Origin: Paracoccus sp. TOH
Lineage (GTDB): Bacteria; Pseudomonadota; Alphaproteobacteria; Rhodobacterales; Rhodobacteraceae
NCBI RefSeq assembly: GCF_030388245.1
Contig: NZ_CP098364.1
Location: 98,910-162,909 of the forward strand
Length of the DNA: 64,000 nucleotides
Direction: 5' to 3'
Part shown: in pieces, positions 52,396 to 60,623 of the stretch
How positions within the stretch are numbered: position 1 is the first letter of the stretch
Layout of the letters: the number at the start of each line of letters is the position of its first letter
Notes under the pieces: model-generated
The model's database searches: none
The model's input: the letters and a program-made list of their open reading frames with translations, nothing else
Told to the model about the DNA's origin: nothing
Position numbers and translations under genes: made by a program

Positions 52396-53184
52396 ATGAC
52401 CATCACCATCACCGCCCGCGCCCGGCACTGGGCCATGGCCGCCGGTTGCAGCCTGGGGCTGCTGTCGGGCCCGGCCGCCGCCCAGGATACGGCCCAGGAT
52501 GTGGCCCAGAACCCCGGCCGGATCATCGTGCTGATCAACCCGAACTCGAACGAAGCGGCGACGCAATCCATGGCCGGGCTGGCCCAGGCCGCGATCGGGG
52601 ATGCCGCCAAGGTCGAGGGGCGCAGCAATGCCGGCGCCCCGGCGCTGCTGACCACGCCCGAGGACATGGCCAATGCGGTCCCCGGCGTGGTCGCCATCGG
52701 CACCGAGGCGGCCGCCGACCCGCGCGTCGCGGCGCTGATCGTCTCGGCCTTCAGCGATCCCGGCCTGCCGGAGCTGCGCGCCGCGGTGGAAATCCCGGTC
52801 TTCGGCATCGGCGAGGAGGTGTTTCACGAGGCCGCGCGCGACGGCCGGCCCTTTGGCATCGTGACGGTGACGCCGGACGAGAAACTGGTCGAATCCTTCC
52901 GCCAGAAGGCGGCCGCGCTTGGCTACGAGGCGCAATATCGCGGCGTCCGCGTGACGCCGGGCGATCCGACCGAACTGGTGCAGGATCCCGCCCGGCTGGA
53001 CGCCGCGCTGGCCGAGGCGGTCGGGCAATCGACCGGCAAGGACGGCGCCGAGGCGGTGATCATGGGCGGCGGCCCGCTTTCGGCCTCGGCCGTCCGGTTG
53101 CAGCCGCAATTCGACCAGCCGTTGGTGGTCGCGGTCACCGCCGCCGCCCGCGCCGCCGCGAAGCAGGTCGCAAGGGCCGACTGA
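52396..53184 (+). CDS. Exported Asp/Glu/hydantoin racemase homologue lacking both catalytic cysteines
   Basis: A 262-aa protein with a clear signal peptide (HWAMAAGCSLGLLSGPAAAQ) followed by the racemase fold (GRIIVLINPNSNEAATQSMAGLAQAA). Against the cytoplasmic paralogue, VVACFDDPG becomes LIVSAFSDPG (A118 for Cys) and VVLGCAGM becomes VIMGGGPL (G225 for Cys). The two residues that abstract and donate protons are both gone. The fold is otherwise complete, so this is not a decayed gene. A periplasmic ligand-binding or delivery role beside the NCS1 permease is inferred. Family membership is firm; function is not. Confidence 0.85.
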   Translation: MTITITARARHWAMAAGCSLGLLSGPAAAQDTAQDVAQNPGRIIVLINPNSNEAATQSMAGLAQAAIGDAAKVEGRSNAGAPALLTTPEDMANAVPGVVAIGTEAAADPRVAALIVSAFSDPGLPELRAAVEIPVFGIGEEVFHEAARDGRPFGIVTVTPDEKLVESFRQKAAALGYEAQYRGVRVTPGDPTELVQDPARLDAALAEAVGQSTGKDGAEAVIMGGGPLSASAVRLQPQFDQPLVVAVTAAARAAAKQVARAD

Positions 53185-53195
53185 CCCGGACAGGC

Positions 53196-53225
53196 CCGCC
53201 CCGCATCGGGACCGATGCGGGGCGG
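53196..53225. terminator. Bidirectional terminator-type palindrome
   Basis: CCGCCCCGCATCGG, then GA, then its complement form a nearly continuous 30-nt palindrome between the convergent racemase operon and the vapC gene. Stem strength and location support termination in both directions. Confidence 0.65.
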
Positions 53226-53266
53226 CGCCGTGCCGGCTGTTGCCGCGCAGGGATGCCGGCGCCGGA

Positions 53267-53671
53267 TCAGCCTTCCGGCGGCGGCGCGACCATGCCGGCC
53301 TGCGCCACGGCCTTGCGGTCGAAACTGAAGGTGGCGCTGCACCCGGCATCCCGGGCCGCAAGCACGATCATGTGGTCCGAAAAGCCCGCGCCGCCCTGCC
53401 GATAGCGCTCGACCGCAAGCCCGACCCGGTCCGCGGCCTCGACGACGATCTCGGGCGCGGCCAGCAGCCCGTCCAGCGCCGCGGCAATGTCCTGCCGGGG
53501 CAGGTCATAGGCCCGTTCCAGAACCCAGACGATCTCGACCAGCACCTCGCGGCACAGATAGCCGGGGCTGTCCGCCGTCAGGCGGGCGAACAGGGCGCTG
53601 GCCTGCGGGAACTGCGCCGGGTCGTCCTGCGTCAGGAAGCGCAGGACGACATTGGTATCCAGCGCGATCAC
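53267..53671 (-). CDS. vapC: PIN-domain toxin (VapC family ribonuclease)
   Basis: A 134-aa PIN protein with acidic active-site residues at D5 (MIALDTNVVLRFL), E in CREVLVEIVW, and D in GFSDHMIVLAA, plus ATFSFDRKAV. VapC toxins cleave RNA, often initiator tRNA. Its start overlaps the end of the AbrB-type antitoxin gene by 4 bp, the usual toxin-antitoxin coupling. Confidence 0.9.
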   Translation of the reverse strand: MIALDTNVVLRFLTQDDPAQFPQASALFARLTADSPGYLCREVLVEIVWVLERAYDLPRQDIAAALDGLLAAPEIVVEAADRVGLAVERYRQGGAGFSDHMIVLAARDAGCSATFSFDRKAVAQAGMVAPPPEG

Positions 53672-53907
53672 CGGTCTTGCGCGCCAGCGGCGATGGCTTG
53701 CTCCATCTCCTCCAGCGATACCGGGCGCTGGCCCTCGCGGCGCAGCATCCCGGCCAGCTGGGCGACCGGGCGGGTCCGCATCAGCCGCACCTGCCCATCG
53801 TCCAGGATCACGTAGCGCAACCGGTCCCCCGGCCCCAGCGCCAGCGCCTGCCGGACGGATTTCGGCAAGGTGGTCTGGCCCTTGATGGTGACCGTCGATT
53901 CGGACAT
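53668..53907 (-). CDS. vapB: AbrB/MazE-type antitoxin (VapB)
   Basis: A 79-aa swapped-hairpin DNA-binding protein: MSESTVTIKGQTTLPKSVRQALALGPGDRLRYVILDDGQVRLM is the SpoVT/AbrB domain. The C-terminal tail (GQRPVSLEEMEQAIAAGA) should bind the toxin. The start at 53907 gives normal length and has a purine-rich site upstream. It leads the leftward vapBC pair. Confidence 0.9.
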   Translation of the reverse strand: MSESTVTIKGQTTLPKSVRQALALGPGDRLRYVILDDGQVRLMRTRPVAQLAGMLRREGQRPVSLEEMEQAIAAGAQDR

Positions 53908-53980
53908 CTCGCCCCCCAATGCGTTTTTGCGTTTCGCATTACCATATGGGCATTCGCATGGGTTTGGCAAGCGGCGCCGG

Positions 53981-55513
53981 CTAAAGCACCGCGCCGATGC
54001 GCCAGGGCACGAATTCCGCGTCGCCATAGCCGAAGATCTCGGATTTGCTGCGCGCGCCCGAGGCGGTGTCGAGGATCTGGCCATAGATCTCCTCGCCCAT
54101 CTCCTGCAGCGAGACCGCGCCTTCGGCGACCTTGCCGCAGTCGATGTCCATGTCGCCGCGCATCGCCCGCCACAGCGCCGTGTTCGAGGCGAGCTTCAGC
54201 GACGGCACCGGATGGGCGCCGAAGCAGGAGCCGCGCCCGGTGGTGAAGGCGATGACATTGGCGCCCGCCGCCACCTGCCCGGTGGCCGCGACCGGATCAT
54301 AGCCGGGGCTGTCCATGTAGACCAGGCCGGGGCCGCGGATCGGCTCGGCATAGCCATGCACGGCCGACAGCGGCGCCAGCCCGGCCTTAGCCACCGCGCC
54401 CAGCGATTTCTCCAGGATGGTGGTGATGCCGCCGCGCTTGTTGCCGGGGCTGGGATTGTTGTCCAGGCTGGCGCCGTTGGCGCGGGTGTAGTCTTCCCAC
54501 CAGCGGATCATCGTCCGCAGCCGCTGGCCGTCCGCGGCGCTGGCGCGGGCGATCAGCAGATGCTCGGCGCCATAGATCTCGGGCGTTTCCGACAGGATCG
54601 AGGTGCCGCCCGCCGCGACCAGCAGATCCGAGGCGACGCCAAGCGCCGGATTGGCGGTGATGCCGGAAAACCCGTCCGAGCCGCCGCATTGCATCCCCAG
54701 CGTCAGCCCGGAAACCGGCAGGGTCCGGCGGCGGTCGGCATCGGCGCGGGCGGCGATGGGGGCAAGCCGCTCCAGCGCGCGGCGCACCGCCTCGGCCGAG
54801 CCGCCCACCTCCTGGATGTTGAAGCTGGCATGCCGCTGGCGCGTCTCGTCGTCGCGCCGGTAGAGGGTCAGCTGGTTGACCTCGCATCCCAGGCCGACCA
54901 GCAGCACGCCGCCGAAATTCGGATGGTCGCGATAGCCCCTGAGCACGCGCACCAGCAGGGCGAAGCCCTCGCCCGCCGTGGCGATGCCGCAGCCCTGGTC
55001 GTGGACGATGGGCACGAAGCCGTCCAGGTTGGGGAATTGCGGCAGAAGCCGGGCATTCGCCGCGCGCGCGATGGCGTTGCAGACGGTGGACGAGCAGTTG
55101 ACCGAGGCGATGATGCCGATGAAGTTGCGCGTCCCGACCCGGCCGTCGCGGCGCGAAAACCCCTGGAAGCTGCGCCTGTCGGGGGGCGCGGGCAGCCGTC
55201 CGGCCTGGCCGGCGGCGGCCCCCCGGCCCGGCACGCCCATCCCGGCGTTCTGGACATGCACATGCCGGCCGGGCGCGATGGCGGCGGTGGCCTCGCCCAT
55301 GACCTGGCCGTATTTGATGATCGGATCGCCCGGCGCGTGCGGGCGCAGCGCGAACTTGTGCCCGGCGGGAACCGGTTCGGCAAGCCGGACGCCCAGTTGG
55401 GTTTCGCCCGGCTCCAGCGCCCGCAGGGCGATGCCGACGCTGTCGCCGGGGGAAAGCAGCAGGGCGGCGGGACGGTCGGCCATGGCAGGGTCAGGCATCA
55501 AACGGTCAGGCAT
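53981..55513 (-). CDS. uxaA: Altronate dehydratase family protein (UxaA type)
   Basis: Altronate dehydratases convert D-altronate to 2-keto-3-deoxygluconate in galacturonate breakdown, with an iron centre. The 510-aa protein has the N-terminal SAF domain (SVGIALRALEPGETQLGVRLAEPVPAGHKFALR, GQVMGEATAAIAPGRHVHVQNAG) and a catalytic part starting GFSRRDGRVGTRNFIGIIASVNCSSTVCN. It has HDQGCGI, GMQCGGSDGFSGITANPALG and FTTGRGSCFG. The ATG overlaps the stop of the oxidoreductase gene upstream by 8 bp. It is the last gene of the leftward uronate operon. Confidence 0.92.
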   Translation of the reverse strand: MPDRLMPDPAMADRPAALLLSPGDSVGIALRALEPGETQLGVRLAEPVPAGHKFALRPHAPGDPIIKYGQVMGEATAAIAPGRHVHVQNAGMGVPGRGAAAGQAGRLPAPPDRRSFQGFSRRDGRVGTRNFIGIIASVNCSSTVCNAIARAANARLLPQFPNLDGFVPIVHDQGCGIATAGEGFALLVRVLRGYRDHPNFGGVLLVGLGCEVNQLTLYRRDDETRQRHASFNIQEVGGSAEAVRRALERLAPIAARADADRRRTLPVSGLTLGMQCGGSDGFSGITANPALGVASDLLVAAGGTSILSETPEIYGAEHLLIARASAADGQRLRTMIRWWEDYTRANGASLDNNPSPGNKRGGITTILEKSLGAVAKAGLAPLSAVHGYAEPIRGPGLVYMDSPGYDPVAATGQVAAGANVIAFTTGRGSCFGAHPVPSLKLASNTALWRAMRGDMDIDCGKVAEGAVSLQEMGEEIYGQILDTASGARSKSEIFGYGDAEFVPWRIGAVL

Positions 55514-56933
55514 GGACAAGGCCCTCGGCCGCGGCCCGCGCCCCCCGCCGGATCAGCACCGCCAGCGCCTTGGTCAGCGCGGCGGCAAAGCCGGCATCGT
55601 CGCGCAGGGCGGGCGGAAACACCTCGGCCAGGGCCAGGAAGCCGCGCACTGTCGCGGCCGGATCGCCGGTCCACAGCGCCGCCAGGCGCGGGGCAAGCGG
55701 GTCGCGGACCTCGATCGGCAACCCCTGCTCGTCCCGGCCCGAGACGTAGCGCATCCAGGCCGCGACGGCCAGGGTCAGGCCCGGCACCGCCCGTCCGGCC
55801 GCACGGGATTCGGCGATGGTGCCCAGGATGCGCTGCGGCAGCTTCTGGCTGCCGTCCATGGCGATCTGCCAGGTCCGGTGCCGGATCGCCGGATTGGCAT
55901 AGCGGGCGGCCAGGGCATCGGCATAGGCCGCCAGATCCTCGCCCGGGGGCGGGGTCAGCGCCGGGATGATCTCGTCGCGCCACAGCCGGCGCGCGAAACC
56001 GGCAAGGACCGGATCGGCCATGCTATCCGCGATCGTCTGGTGCCCCGCCAGATAGCCCAGATAGGCCAGGCTGGAATGGGTGCCGTTCAGCATCCGCAGC
56101 TTCATGTGCTCATGGGGCGTCACGTCGGCGACCAGCTGCGCGCCTGCCGTCTCGAAGGCCGGGCGCGGGCCGCGGAACCGGTCCTCGATCACCCATTGCC
56201 GGAAGGGTTCGTGCATCACCGGCGCCGCGTCGCGATAGCCGGCGGCGGCCTCCAGCCGGTCCAGGTCGGCGGGCATGGTCGCGGGCACGATGCGATCCAC
56301 CATGGTCGAGGGGAAGGCCGCTTCGGCGGCGATCCAGCCCGCCAGCGCGGGGTCGATCAGCCCGGCCAGGTCCAGCACCACGCCGCGCAGGACGCGGCCG
56401 TTTTCCGGCAGGTTGTCGCAGCTGAGCACCGTGAAGGGCGGCAGTCCCGCCGCCCGGCGCAGGGCCAGGGCGCGGACCAGGAAGCCCGGCGCGGATTGTG
56501 GCAGCGGGTTCGCCAGGTCATGCAGGATGCGGGGATGGTCGCGGTTCAGCCGGCCGGTGGCGGGTTCGTGGCAATAGCCCTTTTCCGTCACCGTCAGGCT
56601 GACGATATGCGTGCCCGGCGCGGCCATGGCGTCCAGCACCGCCTGCGGATCCTCGGGCGCGACCAGCACGTCGCGCAGCACCGTCACCACCTGCGGCCTT
56701 TCCCCCTCGGGCGCCAGTTCCAGCGCGGTATAGGCCCAGCCCTGCGGGCGCAGCCGGTCGCGGGTGTCCGGCGATTGCAGCGAAACGCCGATGACGCCCC
56801 AGCCGCCCGCCTCGGCCACATAGATCGCGCCATGGGCGCGAAAGAACGCCCCCAGACCCAGATGGACGATGCCCGCCGGCGCCGCGGTCGGGGCGCGATA
56901 CAGCCTATCGGGCAAGCCAGCCTCCATCGACAT
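55506..56933 (-). CDS. uxuB: Mannitol dehydrogenase family oxidoreductase (fructuronate/tagaturonate reductase type)
   Basis: A 475-aa long-chain polyol dehydrogenase: GIVHLGLGAFFRAHGAIYV (NAD fold), SLTVTEKGYCHEPATGRLN, VLSCDNLPENG and KLRMLNGTHSSLAYLGYLAG with the catalytic lysine. The family includes UxuB (fructuronate reductase, to mannonate) and UxaB (tagaturonate reductase, to altronate). Sequence motifs look more UxuB-like, but the adjacent altronate dehydratase argues for a tagaturonate role, so the symbol is tentative. It overlaps both neighbours. Confidence 0.85.
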   Translation of the reverse strand: MSMEAGLPDRLYRAPTAAPAGIVHLGLGAFFRAHGAIYVAEAGGWGVIGVSLQSPDTRDRLRPQGWAYTALELAPEGERPQVVTVLRDVLVAPEDPQAVLDAMAAPGTHIVSLTVTEKGYCHEPATGRLNRDHPRILHDLANPLPQSAPGFLVRALALRRAAGLPPFTVLSCDNLPENGRVLRGVVLDLAGLIDPALAGWIAAEAAFPSTMVDRIVPATMPADLDRLEAAAGYRDAAPVMHEPFRQWVIEDRFRGPRPAFETAGAQLVADVTPHEHMKLRMLNGTHSSLAYLGYLAGHQTIADSMADPVLAGFARRLWRDEIIPALTPPPGEDLAAYADALAARYANPAIRHRTWQIAMDGSQKLPQRILGTIAESRAAGRAVPGLTLAVAAWMRYVSGRDEQGLPIEVRDPLAPRLAALWTGDPAATVRGFLALAEVFPPALRDDAGFAAALTKALAVLIRRGARAAAEGLVHA

Positions 56934-57630
56934 TCAGCACCGCGCCGTTGACATAGTCCGAGGCCGGCGCGGCCAGGAACACCGCGGTCTGGCCGATATC
57001 CTCGGGCCGGCCCCAGCGCCCGGCCGGAATGCGCCCGAGGATCGCGGCCGAGCGGTCGGGATCGTCGCGCAGCGCCCGGGTGTTGTCGGTCTCGATATAG
57101 CCCGGGGCGATGGCGTTGACGTTCAGCCCCCGCGCCGCCCATTCGTTCGCCATCAGCCTGGTCAGACCGGCCACGCCATGCTTGCTGGCGGTATAGGACG
57201 GCACCCGGATGCCGCCCTGAAAGGACAGCAGCGAGGCGATGTTGACGATCTTGCCCCGCCCGCGCGGCAGGGCGGCGCGGGCGAAGGCCTGGCAGGTGAA
57301 GAACAGCGCCTTCAGGTTCACGTCGATCACCGCGTCCCAGTCGGCCTCGGTGAAATCCACCGCATCGGCGCGGCGGATGATGCCGGCATTGTTCACCAGG
57401 ATGTCGATGCGCCCGGATGCAAAGACATCGCGCGCCGCCATCGGGTCGCTGAAATCCAGCCGCATCTGCCGCCCGCCCCCCATCAGCGCCAGCGTCTCGT
57501 CGCAGTCGCGGCGGCCGGCGGCGATGACCTCGGCCCCGGCCCGGGCCATGGCGACGGCGATGGCCTGCCCGATGCCGGTATTGGCGCCCGTCACCAGCGC
57601 CACCTGGCCTTGCAGCGAAAACGGGTTCAC
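56905..57630 (-). CDS. kduD: 2-Dehydro-3-deoxy-D-gluconate 5-dehydrogenase-type SDR (KduD)
   Basis: A 241-aa short-chain dehydrogenase: NAD site TGANTGIGQAIAVAMARAG, NNAGIIRRADAVDFTEADWDAVIDVNLKALFFTCQA, serine in NIASLLSFQGG and the catalytic YTASKHG. The IIRRADAVDF and LSFQGGIRVPSYTASKHGVAGLTR stretches are characteristic of KduD, which reduces 2,5-diketo-3-deoxygluconate to 2-keto-3-deoxygluconate. It overlaps kduI by 4 bp and uxuB by 29 bp. Confidence 0.92.
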   Translation of the reverse strand: MNPFSLQGQVALVTGANTGIGQAIAVAMARAGAEVIAAGRRDCDETLALMGGGRQMRLDFSDPMAARDVFASGRIDILVNNAGIIRRADAVDFTEADWDAVIDVNLKALFFTCQAFARAALPRGRGKIVNIASLLSFQGGIRVPSYTASKHGVAGLTRLMANEWAARGLNVNAIAPGYIETDNTRALRDDPDRSAAILGRIPAGRWGRPEDIGQTAVFLAAPASDYVNGAVLNVDGGWLAR

Positions 57631-58451
57631 CGCAGCGCCTCCGGCTGGACGAAATCCATGTCGGTATAATCGACGTTGTCGCCGGCCATCGCCCAGATGA
57701 AGCCATAGCCGCCGATGCCGGCGCCGGAATGGATCGACCAGGGCGGCGAGATCACCGCCTGTTCATTGGCGACGAAGATGTGCCGCGTCTCCTGCGGCTC
57801 GCCCATCAGGTGCAGCACCCGGGCCTGCGGCGCCATGCCGTGATAAAGATAGGCCTCCATCCGCCGGTCGTGGACATGGGCGGGCATGGTGTTCCAGACC
57901 GAGCCGTCCTCGAGCGTGGTATAGCCCAGCACCAGCTGGCAGCTTTCCATCACCAGCGGGTGGATGAACTGCCGGATGGTGCGCTTGTTCGAGGTCTCGA
58001 CCGCCCCGGTGGTCATCTGTTTCGCGTCGGCCACCGGGACAAGGCGGCTGGGCAGGGCGCGATGCGCCGGGCAGGAGGCGATGTAGAACCGCCCCGCTCC
58101 GCCGAAGGTCACCGGACCCGAGCCCATGCCCAGATAGAGCACGTCGCCCTGCCCCATCCGCCAGGTTTCGCCCGCGGCCGCGACATGGCCCGGCCCGCCG
58201 ATATTGACGATGCCCATCTCGCGCCGGTCCAGGAAGGTCGCGGTCCGGGTCTCGGCCACCTGGTCCAGCACCAGCTCGGCGCCGCCGGGCACCGCGCCGC
58301 CGACCACGAAGCGGTCGTAATGCGTATAGACCAGCCGGATCCGGCCGTCCCGAAACAGGCCTTCCGCCAGGAAATGCCGGCGCAGGGTTTCGGTGTCCAT
58401 GGTCTTCGCATGGTCCGGGTGGACCGCCTGGCGGGTTTCGACATGGGTCAC
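57627..58451 (-). CDS. kduI: 5-Dehydro-4-deoxy-D-glucuronate isomerase (KduI)
   Basis: A 274-aa cupin-type isomerase of pectin/uronate breakdown. It has the KduI pattern: DTETLRRHFLAEGLFRDGRIRLVYTHYDRFVVGGAVP, FLDRREMGIVNIGGPGHV, NTMPAHVHDRRMEAYLYHGM (zinc ligands), and WSIHSGAGIGGYGFIWAMAGDN. The start is GTG at 58451, with AAAGGA upstream; length then matches E. coli KduI (about 278 aa). It lies 11 bp after kdgF. Confidence 0.92.
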   Translation of the reverse strand: MTHVETRQAVHPDHAKTMDTETLRRHFLAEGLFRDGRIRLVYTHYDRFVVGGAVPGGAELVLDQVAETRTATFLDRREMGIVNIGGPGHVAAAGETWRMGQGDVLYLGMGSGPVTFGGAGRFYIASCPAHRALPSRLVPVADAKQMTTGAVETSNKRTIRQFIHPLVMESCQLVLGYTTLEDGSVWNTMPAHVHDRRMEAYLYHGMAPQARVLHLMGEPQETRHIFVANEQAVISPPWSIHSGAGIGGYGFIWAMAGDNVDYTDMDFVQPEALR

Positions 58452-58462
58452 GATATGTCCTT

Positions 58463-58744
58463 TCACAGAAAATCGTCGCGGCGGGGGGTGAAGCTGTCGA
58501 TCAGCTCGCCGGCTTCCAGGCAGGTGCAGCCATGCACCGCGCCCGAGGGGATGACGAAGGCGTCGCCCGGCCCGACCTCGAACGCGCGGCCGTCCAGGGT
58601 GAAGCGATAGCGCCCCGACCGGACATAGGTCGATTGCACATGCGGGTGGCGGTGCGGCGTGCCCCGGTCGCCCGCCGCGAAGGCGAAGCGGACCACCATC
58701 AGCTCGGGCGCATGGGCCAGCACGGTGCGGACCGGATCGCCCAT
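58463..58744 (-). CDS. kdgF: KdgF-type cupin (unsaturated uronate linearisation)
   Basis: A 93-aa single cupin: TPHRHPHVQSTYVRSGRYRFTLDGRAFEVGPGDAFVIPSGAVHGCTCLEAGELIDSFTPRRDDFL. The HRHPH.Q motif and the S/FxPxRDDFL C-terminus match KdgF, which speeds ring opening of unsaturated galacturonate or mannuronate before KduI acts. The ATG overlaps the stop of the truncated dctM (ATGA). It is the first intact gene of the uronate operon now that the transporter is broken. Confidence 0.88.
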   Translation of the reverse strand: MGDPVRTVLAHAPELMVVRFAFAAGDRGTPHRHPHVQSTYVRSGRYRFTLDGRAFEVGPGDAFVIPSGAVHGCTCLEAGELIDSFTPRRDDFL

Positions 58745-59057
58745 CACTGCCCCCGGAACAGCGCCGGCAGCCACAGCGACAGCGCCGGCACATAGGTCAC
58801 CAGCAACAGCACCGCCAGCCCGGCGGCGTAGAAGGGCCAGACGCTGCGCATCGCCTCCCAGATCGAGATGCGGGCCACGGCGGCGGCGACGAACTGCACC
58901 GGCCCCAGCGGCGGCGTGTTCAGCCCGATGCCCAGGTTCAGGATCATGATGACGCCGAAATGCACCGGATCGACGCCGAAGGCGCTGACCACCGGCAGGA
59001 AGATCGGCGTGGTGATGATGATCAGCGGGCTCATGTCCATGAAGGTGCCCAGCAATC
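58744..59057 (-). pseudogene. Truncated TRAP large permease (dctM) C-terminal fragment
   Basis: About 104 residues remain of a DctM protein: LGTFMDMSPLIIITTPIFLPVVSAFGVDPVHFGVIMILNLGIGLNTPPLGPVQF to the C-terminus, where a full DctM has about 430. The homology stops abruptly at the codons TTG CTG near 59057, and an in-frame TGA and transposase debris follow. The missing part and presumably dctQ and dctP have been lost. The stop still overlaps kdgF (ATGA), so the fragment was once the upstream cistron of the uronate operon. Confidence 0.85.
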
Positions 59058-59430
59058 AGATGGTGAGGAAGATGGCCGGTGAGAGCCTGCTCATCAAGCG
59101 TATCGTCCGCTCGACAGGCCTCAGCCGCAAGCTGGTTCGCCAGATCCTCCGAGGGGAACGTGAAGATGTATTCCGCATCCGCGAGAGCAGCCTGACACCC
59201 TGGCTGCCACGGTTGGAACAGGAATGGAACGGCGCCGAACTTTGGCGCCGTCTGAGGGCCGATGGTTTCCGCGGCAGTCTTCGGGTCGTCGGAGAATGGG
59301 CGACACGCCAGCGCCGCGCCGAGCAGGCCGTGCCAAACGGGACGGGCAAATCACCGCCGGCCCGTAGGATTGCGCGGCTCCCGACCAAGGGACGGGATCA
59401 TCTGTCCAGGGCCGACGCGGTTCAGGTCGC
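59057..59430 (+). mobile_element. ISL3-type transposase fragment
   Basis: The plus strand encodes a coherent piece of a helix-turn-helix transposase: SLLIKRIVRSTGLSRKLVRQILRGE, then WLPRLEQEWNGAELWRRLRADGFRGSLRVVGEWATRQRR and PPARRIARL...LSRADAVQV. The order and motifs fit the C-terminal half of ISL3-family transposases. The N-terminal and final parts are absent and no terminal repeats are recognised. It begins exactly where the dctM homology ends. Confidence 0.6.
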
Positions 59431-59522
59431 GAACCAGTGGGCATTCAGGTATTCGGTCTTAGGTAGCGAACGCACCAAATTGCCGACTGGAACAGGGGCG
59501 TGACGTTTGTTCCAATGTCGGC

Positions 59523-59870
59523 ATGTCCGAACTTTTGGTGATCCAGACGTTGACGCAGAAGCGCGCCGAGATGCTCGGCCGGATCAAGGCCTGTGAAGCG
59601 CAGATCGCCCAGGCCAAACACGACCTGGCGCATGTGAACGCGGCGATCGAACTGTTCGCCGCTCCAGAGCGGCAGCGGGCGCGTTACATGGTCAGCCATG
59701 GCTTCTTCAAAAAGGGCGAGATCGCCGACATCTGCGTCCGCCATCTCGCGCGAGCCCGCCGAGCGCGTCATGGCCGAACGGGATCTCGAGATCTCGGATA
59801 CCGCCCTGAGGAATTCGGTGGTGTTCAAGGTGGTCCAAGCGTTGCGCCAGAATCGCCGCCATCACCTTGC
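59523..59870 (+). pseudogene. Frameshifted hypothetical gene
   Basis: From ATG 59523 one frame gives MSELLVIQTLTQKRAEMLGRIKACEAQIAQAKHDLAHVNAAIELFAAPERQRARYMVSHGFFKKGEIADICVRH, a coiled-coil start followed by a winged-helix-like segment. The natural continuation, SREPAERVMAERDLEISDTALRNSVVFKVVQALRQNRR, is in the next frame, so a single-base shift lies near 59745. The 3' end runs into IS5 sequence at about 59850. Small proteins of this type often accompany IS elements. No function is known. Confidence 0.6.
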
Positions 59871-60235
59871 GCGACATCTCCGTCGTCAGCAGCCGGTCGC
59901 GGTTCTTGGTGAAGACCGTCGGCACCCAGACCGGGTCATCGATTCCCAAGCCGACGAACCAGCGGAAAAGCAGATTATATTGCATCTGCTCCATCAGTTG
60001 CCGCTCGGAGCGGACCGAGAACAGGATCTGGATCAGGCTGGCCCGGATCAGTCTCTCCGGGGCGATAGAGGGGCGGCCAAAAAATCGGTGTAGAGCGCCT
60101 CAAACTCGGCGTCCAAGCTGGCAAGCGCGCCGTTCACCACCTGCCGGATCTTGCGCGGTGGATGCCGTGCGGGATATGTGCCTCCAAGTCGACATAGCTG
60201 AACAGCGACCCGCTCGCCTTGTCCGTCCCGCGCAT
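59850..60235 (-). mobile_element. IS5-family transposase remnant with frameshifts
   Basis: Reading leftward from ATG 60235: MRGTDKASGSLFSYVDLEAHIP, then after a frame change ARHPPRKIRQVVNGALASLDAEFEALYTDF, then after another change APERLIRASLIQILFSVRSERQ and LMEQMQYNLLFRWFVGLGIDDPVWVPTVFTKNRDRLLTTEMSRKVMAAIL. This is the N-terminal half of a common IS5 transposase. At least two single-base shifts and the loss of the C-terminal half show it is inactive. Confidence 0.8.
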
Positions 60236-60623
60236 CATCACCCCCGCCGTTGCCGCGCAAAGGGTGAAACATGTTCCGCAAACCAGGGTCGAGGGTCGAC
60301 TTCTTCTACAGCCTGCTAACAGCGTCGATTCGCTGTGGGACGCTTGCTACGGCGGGAGCTCTGCAACGACGCCGGTTGCTCTGGGCGTTGCTGTCCCCCC
60401 CGTCCACCGTCATGGAAAATTTACCTCGGTCATTATGTAATATATTGATATATCTAAATAAATATTGTTGGCAGTCCGGAAGTGGGCATTTGCCCAATGA
60501 GCGGATAGTTGCTCATGCCGCGAATGCCTTGGATAAAATCTTGCCACGTCGTGATTTTGCATCAATCGTTAAGCTTACAGGGAGACGTGAAATATTTTCA
60601 GTTTCGCGAGGGGGAGGCGAGCA
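60236..60623. other. Junction region between IS debris and the type III secretion locus
   Basis: GC content drops sharply inside this 388-bp stretch. From about 60412 to 60475 it is very AT-rich (TTATGTAATATATTGATATA, then CTAAATAAATATTG), a good candidate for the promoter of the following genes. A frame from ATG 60412 (MENLPRSLCNILIYLNK...) to 60669 is open, but it has no ribosome site and overlaps the next gene, so it is not called. The first 170 bp look like IS5 flank. Confidence 0.45.
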
